Source: DATFQE01 sp963738205 (GTDB lineage: Bacteria; Actinomycetota; Thermoleophilia; Gaiellales; Gaiellaceae). Taken from it: a DNA stretch of 64,000 bases. The stretch lies in assembly GCA_963738205.1 (NCBI GenBank), contig CAVTVQ010000007.1:744001-808000 (forward strand), written 5' to 3'. Below the pieces are notes generated by a model. It saw only the letters and a program-made list of their open reading frames with translations, did no database searches and was not told where the DNA came from. A program made the position numbers and the translations under genes. Of this stretch, positions 53,157 to 62,048 are shown in pieces (positions within the stretch are counted from its first letter, which is position 1; each line of letters opens with the position of its first letter).

Positions 53157-53727
53157 GTCTCTCCTTTGCTCGTCAGGCGAACCAAGGCGAGGCCGCAGTA
53201 CCCCCCTTCAGAACTCGCGGCTCGACTCGAGGACGGATCTACGGGTTGGCCAGGCGGCCCCTAACGGGCCGACCCAGGCCTGCCGAGACAAGGAGTCGGA
53301 CGAAGGCGGATGCGCCTTTGGAGACCTGCCGCATTCGATCTCCTCTCTTTGCCGCTGGGAGGGAGCAAGATGGCTCTCCTCTGCGCCGGGACCCGCGCGG
53401 AACGCGGCCCGTCGCCGACCTGACCGTTGCACAGGTCGCAGCATCGTGTCAATGAATACGAACGGCGGAGGCTCAGGCCGCAGCTCGCCGCGCCAGGCTG
53501 CGCAGAGGTCCCACCGCGGCGCGTGCTGGGCGCGTCCGCGGGTTTCCTCTCGCGCTGAGCTGTGCTAAAACGCACCTGCTTGAGGGGGGAATTGCGGCAA
53601 GGCGGGTCGAACGGACGATGAGCGTGCGCTTGCGCGGCTTGCCGTTACCTGAAATCGGGACGAGAATCCGAGTAGCCGACGTCGTCGGTCGAACGAATCG
53701 TCGCCCTATGCATCAGGAGGGATGTAC
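53157..53727. other. Intergenic region, 571 bases, divergent promoters expected
   Basis: No gene is supported here; the short open frames have no family-like sequence. It separates the Calx-beta gene (minus) from the PAS-repeat gene (plus). Visible elements are a hairpin AAGGCG-gatg-CGCCTT (53303-53318), several GC-rich inverted segments, and an AGGAGG ribosome site (53715-53720) for the PAS gene. I compared it by eye with c-di-GMP and c-di-AMP riboswitch consensus blocks and found no convincing match. Confidence 0.5.
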
Positions 53728-55401
53728 ATGGCCAAGCCCGTAGACGACGGAGCGGCCGTGCAGGCGCACATAAGCGGGGGCGCCAACGCTGCCACCGCCA
53801 CCGACGGCGCTCTCGCCGCCGACATCATCATCGCGAACGCTCCGGATCCGGTGTTCGTGTCGGACCTCGAGGGCAAGATCCTGCAGGCGAACGACGCCGT
53901 GTCCGAGCTGCTGGGCTTCCGCCGCGACGAGGTAGTGGAGCAGTCGTTGTCGCGCTTCATCAGCGAGGAGGAGACGCGCGAGTTCACCGCGGCGCTCAAG
54001 GAGGTCGTGGAGCGCGGCGTCACCCGCGACGCGGTGCTCAACCCGCGCTCGGCCACGGGCGAGGTGATCCCGACCACGCTCAACGCGTCCGCGCTGCGCG
54101 ATTCGGAAGGCAACGTGATCGGCGCGATCGGGGTGCTGCGTGACATGCGCGAGCTGGACAAGGCGCGCGCCTACGCGGAGAGCCTGATCGAGAACGCGCC
54201 CGACCCCGTGTTCGTCTCCGACCTCGAGGGCAAGATCCTGCAGACGAACGAAGCGGTCTCGCAGCTGCTGGGCTTCCGCCGCGACGAGGTGGTGGAGCAG
54301 TCGTTGTCGCGCTTCATCAGCGAGGAGGAGACGCGCGAGTTCACCGCCGCCCTGCGTGAGGTGGTCGAGCACGGCGTGACGCGGAACGCGGTGCTCAACC
54401 CGCGCGCGGCGACCGGCGAGGTGATCCCGACCAGCTTGAACGCCTCGGCCTTGCGCGATTCCGACGGCAACGTGATCGGCGCGATCGGGGTGCTGCGTGA
54501 CATGCGCGAGCTGGACAAGGCGCGTGCGTACGCGGAGAGCCTGATCGAGAACGCCCCCGACCCGGTGTTCGTGTCCGACCTGGAGGGGAAGATCCTGACC
54601 GCGAACGAGGCGGTCTCGGAGCTGCTGGGCTTCCGCCGCGACGAGGTGCTCGAGCAGTCACTGTCGCAGTTCATCTCGGAGGAGGAGACGCGCGAGTTCA
54701 CCGCCGCGCTGCGCGAGGTCGTCGAGCGCGGCGTCACCCGCGACGCCCGCCTGAACCCGCGCGCCGCGACGGGCGAGGTGATCCCTACGACGCTCAACGC
54801 GTCGGCGCTGCGCGACTCGGAGGGCAACGTGATCGGCGCGATCGGCGTGCTGCGTGACATGCGCGAGCTGGACAAGGCGCGTGCGTACGCGGAGAGCTTG
54901 ATCGAGAACGCCCCCGACCCGGTGTTCGTGTCCGACCTGGAGGGGAAGATCCTGACCGCGAACGAGGCGGTCTCGGAGCTGCTGGGCTTCCGCCGGGACG
55001 AGGTGCTCGAGCAGTCGCTGTCGCGCTTCATCAGCGCCGAGGAGACGCGCGAGTTCACCGCGGCGCTGCGCGAGGTCGTCGAGCGGGGCGTGACCAGGAA
55101 CGCCCGCCTGAACCCGCGCGCGGCGACCGGCGAGGTGATCCCGACGACCCTGAACGCCTCCGCGCTGCGCGATCCCGAAGGGAACGTAATCGGTGCGATC
55201 GGGGTGCTGCGCGACATGCGCGCCTACGAGCAGGTCGTCCGCGACCTCGAGGAGTCCAAGACCGAGCTCCAGGAGAAGATCCTCGACCTCGAGAAGTTCG
55301 AGGAGGTCGTCGTCGGGCGTGAGCTCAAGATGATCGCGCTCGAGAAGGAGCTCGACAGCCTGCGCCAGGAGCTAGCGTCACTGCGGCCCTCGAAAGAGTG
55401 A
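53728..55401 (+). CDS. Soluble sensor with four near-identical tandem PAS domains
   Basis: 557 residues. Four PAS units of exactly 119 residues (from residues 37, 156, 275 and 394), each running NAPDPVFVSDLEGKIL, LLGFRRDEV, FISEEETREFTAAL, NPR-ATGEVIPT and NVIGAIGVLRDMR, end in a Glu/Lys-rich coiled coil (about 513-557). There is no TM, kinase or output domain. ATG 53728 sits 7 bases after AGGAGG; ATG 53722 is too close. The stop overlaps the histidine kinase start (GTGA). It probably passes a cytosolic redox, ligand or energy signal to that kinase through coiled-coil contact. Confidence 0.9.
   Translation: MAKPVDDGAAVQAHISGGANAATATDGALAADIIIANAPDPVFVSDLEGKILQANDAVSELLGFRRDEVVEQSLSRFISEEETREFTAALKEVVERGVTRDAVLNPRSATGEVIPTTLNASALRDSEGNVIGAIGVLRDMRELDKARAYAESLIENAPDPVFVSDLEGKILQTNEAVSQLLGFRRDEVVEQSLSRFISEEETREFTAALREVVEHGVTRNAVLNPRAATGEVIPTSLNASALRDSDGNVIGAIGVLRDMRELDKARAYAESLIENAPDPVFVSDLEGKILTANEAVSELLGFRRDEVLEQSLSQFISEEETREFTAALREVVERGVTRDARLNPRAATGEVIPTTLNASALRDSEGNVIGAIGVLRDMRELDKARAYAESLIENAPDPVFVSDLEGKILTANEAVSELLGFRRDEVLEQSLSRFISAEETREFTAALREVVERGVTRNARLNPRAATGEVIPTTLNASALRDPEGNVIGAIGVLRDMRAYEQVVRDLEESKTELQEKILDLEKFEEVVVGRELKMIALEKELDSLRQELASLRPSKE
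53836..55263 (+). repeat. Tandem repeat, four units of 357 bp
   Basis: The conserved aac codon of NAPDPVF occurs at 53836, 54193, 54550 and 54907, spacing exactly 357 bases each time. Units are strongly similar in DNA, not just in protein; units 3 and 4 are almost identical over the first 140 bases. This points to recent duplication or gene conversion. The last unit diverges at its end into the coiled coil. Confidence 0.92.
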
Positions 55402-56522
55402 CCATCGAGGTCGTCCCCCCACTCGACGACGGCGAGGCGGAAGCAGCCTCGCTTCGGCAGCGCGTCGCCGAGCTCGAGCACCGCGTCGCCCAAGCAGAGG
55501 AGCGCCGCCGCGCGCTGCTCCACATCATGGGCGACCTCAACGACTCCAACAAACGGCTCGCCGACCAGCGGAAAGCGATGCTCCATATCCTCGGCGACTA
55601 CGAGCAGGACCGCAGCCGGCTGGCCAAGCAGACGGAGCGGCTCGACAACTCCCGCCGGGCGCTGCTGCACATCCTCAGCGACTCGCACGATTCGAATCTG
55701 CGGCTGGAGTCGAGCCGCAAGGCGATGATCCACATCATGGGCGACCTCCGCGAGACGACCGCGGAGATCGAGCGGCGCGAGCACGAGCTGCGCGAGAAGC
55801 AGGAGCAGCTGATCCAGGCGGGCAAGCTGGCGACGCTCGGCGAGCTGACGACCGGGATCGCCCACGAGCTGAACAACCCGCTCAACAACATCGGCCTGTT
55901 CGTCGGCAACGCCATCGACCGCATCGAGCTCGGGTCGGTCGACCCGGAGACGATGAGCGACGAGCTCGGCAAGGCGATGGAGCAGGTTCGGAAGGCGACC
56001 GAGATCATCTCGCACCTGCGCACGTTCGGCCGCGCAGCCACGATCGTCTACGAGCCGGTGGAGATCGTTCCGGTGATCGACCGCTCGCTGTCGCTGATGC
56101 ACGAGCAGCTGCGCCTGCGCCAGATCCAGGTCGCCGTCGAGCCCGGCGCCGAGCCGCTCGTCGTCGACGGCAACGCGATCCAGCTCGAGCAGGTGTTCGT
56201 CAACCTGCTCACGAACGCCCGCGACGCGCTGGCGGACGTCGAGCACAAGCGGATCTCGATTCGCTGCGAGCGCCGGCCACCGTTCGCCGTGGTGACGTTC
56301 GGCGACAACGGGCCGGGCGTCCCGGACGACCTCGAGCAGCGCATCTTCGACCCGTTCTTCACGACGAAAGAGGTCGGGGCGGGCACCGGCCTCGGGCTCT
56401 CGATCACCTACGGCATCGTCCGCGAGCACCACGGCACGATCGAGCTCGGCACCAGCAAGGGCGGCGGCGCCCAGTTCACGATCCAGCTGCCGCTCGCCGA
56501 GGAGGAGGAGAGACGGCCGTGA
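55398..56522 (+). CDS. Soluble histidine kinase with repeated-motif coiled coil
   Basis: 374 residues. An N-terminal coiled coil (about 12-145) contains four copies of A-[LM]-[LI]-H-I-[ML]-[GS]-D, with histidines at 42, 63, 91 and 112. The kinase core has H156 in GIAHELNNPLNNI, N box VNLLTNARDAL, G1 DNGPGVP and G2 GTGLGLSI, of the NtrB/HisKA type. No TM or sensor domain of its own, so input probably comes from the PAS protein whose stop it overlaps. The next gene's GTG overlaps its end, making a three-gene coupled unit. Confidence 0.92.
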   Translation: MTIEVVPPLDDGEAEAASLRQRVAELEHRVAQAEERRRALLHIMGDLNDSNKRLADQRKAMLHILGDYEQDRSRLAKQTERLDNSRRALLHILSDSHDSNLRLESSRKAMIHIMGDLRETTAEIERREHELREKQEQLIQAGKLATLGELTTGIAHELNNPLNNIGLFVGNAIDRIELGSVDPETMSDELGKAMEQVRKATEIISHLRTFGRAATIVYEPVEIVPVIDRSLSLMHEQLRLRQIQVAVEPGAEPLVVDGNAIQLEQVFVNLLTNARDALADVEHKRISIRCERRPPFAVVTFGDNGPGVPDDLEQRIFDPFFTTKEVGAGTGLGLSITYGIVREHHGTIELGTSKGGGAQFTIQLPLAEEEERRP

Positions 56523-57988
56523 ATCCGCGGGTCCTGATCGCCGACGACGATCCCGCGCTGCTGGAAGCCTTGCCCGAGGCTCTGCGGCTGCGGATGAGCG
56601 AGCTCGCGGTGGAGACGTGCGACTCGGCGCCCGACGCGCTCGCGAAGATCGCTGCCGAGGACTACGACGCGATCGTCACCGACATCAAGATGCCCGGGAT
56701 GGACGGGCTTGCCCTGCTGGACGAGATCCAGCTGATCCGGCCCGACACGCCGACGCTGCTGATCACCGGGCACGGCGAGCACGATCTCGCCGTCCAGGCC
56801 CTCCGCCGCGGCGCGTACGACTACATCCAGAAGCCGATCGACCGCGACTACTTCACCGCCTCGCTCGCTCGCGCGATCGAGCGCCGATGGCTGGCACGCC
56901 GGATCGACATGCAGCGCCTCGAGCTCCAACGTCACTCGCATGTGCTCGAGCATGTCGGCGACGGCGTCTTCGTCGTCGATCGCGACGGCATCGTCCAGTT
57001 CTGGAACCTCGCCGCCGAGCAGATCACGGGCATCAGCTTCGACGCGGCCGCCGGGAAGCCCGCCAGCGACCTGCTGGGTGGGTGGAACGAGGTGGCGCCG
57101 TCGATCCCGGTCGCCGGTGCGGGCCGGCCCAAGCGTCAGCTGGCCCGTCTGCTGCCGTTCGACATCGGTGCCCGCGAGCTCTGGCTCTCGCTCTGCGGCG
57201 TCGACCTCGCGGACGGGACGGTCTACTCGTTCCAGGATCGCACCGACGAGCGGCTGGTCGACAAGCTCAAGGACGACTTCGTGGCGACCGCGTCTCACGA
57301 GCTGCGGACGCCGCTGGCGGCGATCTACGGGGCCGCGAAGACGCTCGAGCGCACGGATGTCGTCGACCCGGACGGCGTCGACCGCCTGATCTCGATCATC
57401 ACGGCCGAGTCCGAGCGCCTGGCGCGCGTCATCGACGACATCCTCCTCGCGAGCCACCTCGATTCGGGGCGCCTGCGCCTGAGCGCCGAGCGGCTCGATC
57501 CGGCGACGTTCGCCGAGGAGGTCGCCGAGTCGATGCAGCGCCAGCTCGACAACGGTGTGACGCTCGCCGTCGAGAGCTCGGAGCCCGTCCCGGGCTTGGA
57601 AGTCGATCCGTCGAAGCTCCGGCGGGTGCTGGTCAACCTGCTGGAGAACGCGATCAAGTACTCCCCCGGCGGAGGGCAGGTCGTGCTGCGGGTCGATGCC
57701 GACAACGGACGGGTGCGGCTGCGCGTCCACGACGAAGGCCTGGGCATTCCCCCCGGCGAGCAGCAGCGGATCTTCGAGAAGTTCTACCGAGCCGATCCGC
57801 AGCTCGCGCGCGGAGTCGGCGGAACCGGGCTCGGTCTCTACATCTGCCGCGAGCTCGTGCAGCGCATGGGCGGCGAGATCGAGGTGGAGTCGGAGCCCGG
57901 TCGCGGCTCCACCTTCACCGTCGAGCTGCCGCCGGCGAAGGCGGCCGCTGCGAAGCCGGCCGAGCCGGCCGCGTCCGGCTCCGGCTAG
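56519..57988 (+). CDS. Hybrid REC-PAS-histidine kinase
   Basis: 489 residues. An N-terminal receiver has phospho-acceptor D55 (TDIKMPGMDG) and K-P switch (YIQKPID). A PAS domain (about 140-240; GDGVFVVDRDGIVQFW) is followed by HisKA with H260 (ASHELRTPL) and HATPase with N box NLLENAIKYS and G2 GGTGLGLYI, then an Ala/Pro tail. The receiver at the N-terminus suggests that the upstream kinase phosphorylates it and thereby tunes its own kinase output. No DNA-binding domain is present. It ends sharing CTAG with the convergent superoxide dismutase. Confidence 0.93.
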   Translation: MNPRVLIADDDPALLEALPEALRLRMSELAVETCDSAPDALAKIAAEDYDAIVTDIKMPGMDGLALLDEIQLIRPDTPTLLITGHGEHDLAVQALRRGAYDYIQKPIDRDYFTASLARAIERRWLARRIDMQRLELQRHSHVLEHVGDGVFVVDRDGIVQFWNLAAEQITGISFDAAAGKPASDLLGGWNEVAPSIPVAGAGRPKRQLARLLPFDIGARELWLSLCGVDLADGTVYSFQDRTDERLVDKLKDDFVATASHELRTPLAAIYGAAKTLERTDVVDPDGVDRLISIITAESERLARVIDDILLASHLDSGRLRLSAERLDPATFAEEVAESMQRQLDNGVTLAVESSEPVPGLEVDPSKLRRVLVNLLENAIKYSPGGGQVVLRVDADNGRVRLRVHDEGLGIPPGEQQRIFEKFYRADPQLARGVGGTGLGLYICRELVQRMGGEIEVESEPGRGSTFTVELPPAKAAAAKPAEPAASGSG

Positions 57989-58587
57989 CCGGACTCGAAC
58001 CGGCGTGCGACCTCCGGCCAGTTGACGACGTTCCACCACGCGGCGACGTAGTCGGGCCGCCGGTTCTGGTAGCGAAGGTAGTAGGCATGCTCCCAGACGT
58101 CGACGCCGAGGAGCGGCGTCTGGCCCTGCAGGAGCGGCGAGTCCTGGTTCGCGCTCGAAGTGACGGCAAGCGACCCGCCGTCGGCGACGAGCCAGCCCCA
58201 GCCGCTGCCGAACTGGTTGATCCCCGCGTCGCTCAGGCGTTGCTTGAAGGTCTCGAAGTCTCCGAACGCCGAGGCGATCGCGTCGGCGAGCGCGCCCTCG
58301 GGCTCTCCGCCGCCGTCGGGGCTCATGATCTGCCAGAAGAGCGTGTGGTTCGCATGGCCGCCGGCGTTGTTGCGGACCGGCGTGCGCTTGTCGTCAGGCA
58401 ACCTGTCGAGGTTCGCGAGCACCTCCTCGACGGGCTTGTCGGCCCACTCCGTCCCCTCGAGGGCGGCATTGGCCTTGTCCACGTAGGTCTGGTGGTGCTT
58501 GTCGTGATGGAGCCGCATGGTCTGTTCGTCGATGTGCGGCTCGAGCGCGCCGTAGTCGTACGGCAGATCGGGCACCTGAAACGGCAT
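57985..58587 (-). CDS. sodA: Superoxide dismutase, Fe/Mn family
   Basis: A 200-residue SOD. Metal ligands H27 (LHHDKHH), H81 (NHTLFW), D163 and H167 (DVWEHAYY) are all present, as are the QFGSGWGWLV segment and the C-terminal WWNVVNWPEV helix. It converts superoxide to peroxide and oxygen in the cytosol. Mn use is favoured by AGGHANH and the active-site Gln region but Fe cannot be excluded. It is embedded between two-component genes, convergent with the hybrid kinase at CTAG. Confidence 0.94.
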   Translation of the reverse strand: MPFQVPDLPYDYGALEPHIDEQTMRLHHDKHHQTYVDKANAALEGTEWADKPVEEVLANLDRLPDDKRTPVRNNAGGHANHTLFWQIMSPDGGGEPEGALADAIASAFGDFETFKQRLSDAGINQFGSGWGWLVADGGSLAVTSSANQDSPLLQGQTPLLGVDVWEHAYYLRYQNRRPDYVAAWWNVVNWPEVARRFESG

Positions 58588-58675
58588 CGTCGCTCCTCTC
58601 GTCCGTGCGGGTCTCCCTCCCGGCGAGCGTACCCTGTTTCGCTGATATCGACAGCCCTGTGGAGACTGCGGGCCG

Positions 58676-60235
58676 CTACGAGCGCGCGTTCTCGATCAGG
58701 GCGCCTTCCCAGCCGCCGAGCGAGAGCTCGCCCGCAACCCGCTCGCCCTTGCGCCCGCGCGGGCTGGAGGCGGCCACGGTGCCGTCGACTTCCTGGACGC
58801 GCGCCGCCCGGTCCGAGAGGTTGAGCGCGACGGTGACGCCGTCGCCGCGGCGCCAGGCCCAGACGTCGTCGGGCGCGGCGAGCTGCTGGTAGCCGCCGGT
58901 CCGCAGGTCGGGCAGCCGGCGGCGGAGCGCGATCAGGCCGCGGGTGAACGAGAGGATCGAGTCGGGGTCGTCGCGCTGCGACGCGACGTTGCGGGCGCGG
59001 TGGTCGCCCAGCGGCAGCCAGGGCTCGACGCCCGGCGCGGTGAAGCCGGCACCGTCGGCGCCCGACCATTGCATGGGCGTCCGCATGCGGTCGCGGCCGG
59101 GATCCTCGGGCCAGCCGCGGAGCCCGACCGGGTCGAGCAGGCGCTCGCGCGGCACGTCGACCTCCGCCATGCCGAGCTCGTCGCCGTAGTAGAGGAAGGG
59201 CGTTCCCCGCAGGGTGAGCAGCGCCATCAGGGCGAGGCGGGTGCGGGCGTCGTCGTCCTCGCACCAGCGCGTCGGGAAGCGTCCGGAGTCGTGGTTCGAC
59301 CCGGTCCAGACCGGCCAGGACGCCTGCGGCAGCAGTCGCTCGGTGTCCGCGACCACACGGGCCAGGCGGGCGTCGAACGGCGCGTAGACGAACGGGAAGT
59401 TGAACGCGAGGTGCAGCTCGTCCTCGCCCTTCCCGTAGAACGAGATCATCTCCTCGAGCTCGCGGATATGGGTCTCGCCGACGAGGATCCGCGGCGGCGT
59501 CTCCGAGTCGGCGAGGGCGCGCCAGCGGCGGTGGACATCGTGCACTCCCGGCTGGCTCCAGCGGTCGAGCAGGTCGCGGTCCTTGACGACAAGGTGCGCC
59601 ACGTCGATCCGGAAGCCCGCGACACCGCGGGCGAACCAGAAGCGCAGGATGTCGTCGAACGCGTCCCGGACCTCCTCGTTCCACCAGTTCAGGTCGGGTT
59701 GCTCGGCCAGGAAGTTGTGCAGGTAGGACTGACCCGTCGACTCGTCCAGCGTCCAGGCCGGTCCGCCGAAGACGCTGGTCCAGTCGTTCGGCGGCGAGCC
59801 GTCCGCCTTCGGGTCGGCCCAGACGTACCAGTCCCGCCTGGGCGAGCCGCGCGACGAGCGTGCCTCGAGGAACCACGGATGCTGGCCGGACGTGTGGTTG
59901 GGCACGAGGTCGAGGAGCACGCGGATGTCGCGCCGAGCCGCCTCGGCGACGAGCGCGTCGAGGTCGTCGAGCGTTCCCAGCTCCGTGTGCACGCCGAGGT
60001 AGTCGGAAACGTCGTAGCCCCAGTCGGCATTCGGTGACGGCATCGTTGGGTCGAGCCAGATCCCGTCGATGCCGAGCCACTCGAGGTAGTCCAGGCGGCC
60101 GACGATGCCGGCGAGGTCGCCGACGCCGTCGCCGTTCGAGTCCGCGAAGGAGCGCGGGTAGACCTGGTAGAGGACGCCTTCGCGCCACCAGGAGTTCACT
60201 CCGCGACGGTTCGGGAAAGGTGGCAGAAGTACCAT
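58676..60235 (-). CDS. GH13 alpha-glucosidase-like enzyme
   Basis: A 519-residue alpha-amylase-family enzyme of the oligo-1,6-glucosidase/trehalulose-hydrolase group. It has YQVYPRSFADSNGDGVGDL, DLVPNHTS, nucleophile D211 (GFRIDVAH), acid/base E254 (VGETH) and D316 (SNHDSGR), then the beta domain C. It hydrolyses or transfers short alpha-glucosides such as maltose or isomaltose. ATG 60235 lies within a CCATGG that is also the ATG of the divergent kinase; GTG 60199 (VNSWWREG) is an equally good start. Confidence 0.92.
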   Translation of the reverse strand: MVLLPPFPNRRGVNSWWREGVLYQVYPRSFADSNGDGVGDLAGIVGRLDYLEWLGIDGIWLDPTMPSPNADWGYDVSDYLGVHTELGTLDDLDALVAEAARRDIRVLLDLVPNHTSGQHPWFLEARSSRGSPRRDWYVWADPKADGSPPNDWTSVFGGPAWTLDESTGQSYLHNFLAEQPDLNWWNEEVRDAFDDILRFWFARGVAGFRIDVAHLVVKDRDLLDRWSQPGVHDVHRRWRALADSETPPRILVGETHIRELEEMISFYGKGEDELHLAFNFPFVYAPFDARLARVVADTERLLPQASWPVWTGSNHDSGRFPTRWCEDDDARTRLALMALLTLRGTPFLYYGDELGMAEVDVPRERLLDPVGLRGWPEDPGRDRMRTPMQWSGADGAGFTAPGVEPWLPLGDHRARNVASQRDDPDSILSFTRGLIALRRRLPDLRTGGYQQLAAPDDVWAWRRGDGVTVALNLSDRAARVQEVDGTVAASSPRGRKGERVAGELSLGGWEGALIENARS

Positions 60236-61304
60236 GGAAGCGGCAGAACCATCTCAGAGAGAGGTTGCTACGGGCGCGGACGTGATGAACCGTGAGGACG
60301 CGCTCCGCCTGCAGCGGGACCGGCTGGCGATGCTCCTCGACCGACTCGACCAGGCTGTCGTGAGCTTCGACTCTGACCTGCGGGTCTCGTTCGCCAACGA
60401 AGCGGCCGAGCGCTTCTTCGGCCAGCCCGATCTGGTGGGACGCGAGCTCGGCGACCCGTGGCCCGAGCCCTCGCTGCGGGAGCTCGCCACGTCGATGTTC
60501 AAGTCGCCGGGGAAGCCGTCGGAGACGCGCTTCCCGATCGAGGGCGGTCGGCGGACGCTCGACGTCGTCCTGGTGCCGCCGGACGACTCGGGTGAGGCGG
60601 TGCTCGTGATCGCGGAGCTCTCGTCGCTGCGCGAGCGCGCGGAACGCGAGTTCGTCGCCAACGCAGCCCATCAGCTGCGGACACCGGTCTCGGCGATCGC
60701 CGGCGCGATCGAGGTGCTCCAGGGCGGCGCCAAGGACGTCCCGGATGCCCGCGACCGCTTCCTCCTTCACATCGACCAGCAGTGCTCGCGGCTGGTGCGG
60801 CTGACGCGCGCGTTGCTCGTGCTCGCACGCGCGCAGGCGCTCGCCGAGCCGCCGGGCGTGGAGCTCGTGGCGCTGCGTCCGCTGCTCGAGTCGATCGCCT
60901 CCGGCCTGCATCCGGGCAGCGGCGTGGGCGTGCGCGTCGAGGCTCCGGTCGAGCTGGCCGCGTTGACGAACCGTGACCTGCTCGAGCAGGCCGTCGACAA
61001 CCTCGCCGAGAACGCCGCCAAGTTCACCCGGTCGGGCGAGATCGTGCTGTCTGCCGAGAGCCTCGACGGCGAGGAGGTGGAGGTCGTCGTCTCGGACACC
61101 GGGCCGGGCACGCGGCTCCCGACAGACGGCTCCTTCGAGCGCTTCTACAAGGATCCCGATTCGCCGTCGGACGGCTTCGGGCTTGGGCTCGCGATCGCGG
61201 CGGAGGCCGCCCGCGTTCTCGGCGGCGGGCTTCGCATCCAGTCGTCGCAGCGGGGGACGCGCGCCGCCGTCACGCTGCCGGTCGCGAGGTTCGGCAGGTC
61301 GTGA
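60234..61304 (+). CDS. PAS-type histidine kinase (soluble)
   Basis: 356 residues. A short N-terminal coil and a PAS-like domain (about 35-130; QAVVSFDSDLRVSFANEAAERFFG) precede HisKA with H146 (NAAHQLRTPVSAI) and HATPase with N box DNLAENAAKF and G2 FGLGLAIA. The G1 region reads DTGPGT, slightly reduced. No TM. The partner OmpR regulator follows with GTGA overlap. The ATG at 60234 overlaps the divergent GH13 start; ATG 60285 (MNREDALRL) is an alternative that would free 50 bases for a promoter. Confidence 0.9.
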   Translation: MEAAEPSQREVATGADVMNREDALRLQRDRLAMLLDRLDQAVVSFDSDLRVSFANEAAERFFGQPDLVGRELGDPWPEPSLRELATSMFKSPGKPSETRFPIEGGRRTLDVVLVPPDDSGEAVLVIAELSSLRERAEREFVANAAHQLRTPVSAIAGAIEVLQGGAKDVPDARDRFLLHIDQQCSRLVRLTRALLVLARAQALAEPPGVELVALRPLLESIASGLHPGSGVGVRVEAPVELAALTNRDLLEQAVDNLAENAAKFTRSGEIVLSAESLDGEEVEVVVSDTGPGTRLPTDGSFERFYKDPDSPSDGFGLGLAIAAEAARVLGGGLRIQSSQRGTRAAVTLPVARFGRS

Positions 61305-61990
61305 GCGAGCGGATCCTCGTCGTGGACGACGAGCCGGCGATCGCCGACGCCGTCGCGTACGCGCTCGGAGGAGAGGGCTACGAGGTCTTGATCCGCGCTG
61401 ACGGCGAGGACGCACTTGCAACCGCGCTCGCCGGCCAGTTCGACCTCGTCATCCTCGACCTGATGCTGCCCCGGCTCTCCGGCCGCGAAGTCTGCCGCCG
61501 ACTGCGCGAGGAGAGCGACGTCCCGATCCTGATGCTGACGGCCAAGGACGCCGAGGTCGACCGCGTGCTGGGGCTCGAGGTCGGCGCCGACGACTACGTG
61601 ACGAAGCCCTTCTCGCTCGCCGAGCTGATCAGCCGCGTGCGCGCGATCCTGCGCCGGCGGGAGCTCGACCGCGCAGGTCGCGGCTACGCGTTCAAGCGGA
61701 TCGGCTCGCTGACGCTGGACCTCGGCAGGCACAAGGTGGCGCTGAACGGCGGCGAGGTGCAGCTGACGCCGTCCGAGTTCCGCCTGCTGGCGCTGCTGGC
61801 CGAGGAGCCGGAGCGGGTCTACAGCCGGCGCGAGATCATGCAGCACCTCTGGGAGAGCACCTACGTGGGCGACGAGCGCGCGTGCGACATCCACATCTCC
61901 AACCTGCGTCGCAAGCTCAAGGAAGAGCCGGACACCCCGGAGCGGATCGTCACCGTTCGCGGGGTTGGCTACAAGCTCATCCCCGTATGA
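61301..61990 (+). CDS. OmpR/PhoB-family response regulator
   Basis: A 229-residue response regulator. The receiver has acidic pocket DDE (9-11), phospho-acceptor D53 (ILDLMLPRLSG), T in MLTAKD and K in VTKPFS. A winged-helix DNA-binding domain (about 133-227) has LTPSEFRLLALLAEEP, HISNLRRKL and VRGVGYKL. It is the output of the kinase encoded just upstream (GTGA overlap). The target genes are unknown; nearby GH13, sod and STAS genes are candidates. Confidence 0.95.
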   Translation: MSERILVVDDEPAIADAVAYALGGEGYEVLIRADGEDALATALAGQFDLVILDLMLPRLSGREVCRRLREESDVPILMLTAKDAEVDRVLGLEVGADDYVTKPFSLAELISRVRAILRRRELDRAGRGYAFKRIGSLTLDLGRHKVALNGGEVQLTPSEFRLLALLAEEPERVYSRREIMQHLWESTYVGDERACDIHISNLRRKLKEEPDTPERIVTVRGVGYKLIPV

Positions 61991-62048
61991 GCATTTCCAT
62001 AGAGATCCCTTAGGCTGCGCAGAAAGGGCCGTGGCTACGGTGGCTGGC

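Noticed and set aside
53157..53727. c-di-GMP or c-di-AMP riboswitch upstream of the Calx-beta gene
   Set aside because: No conserved GEMM or ydaO blocks could be aligned on either strand.
50545..55263. CRISPR array or mobile-element repeats
   Set aside because: The repeats are in-frame protein-domain repeats of about 350 bp, not short repeats with unique spacers; no cas, transposase or terminal inverted repeats.
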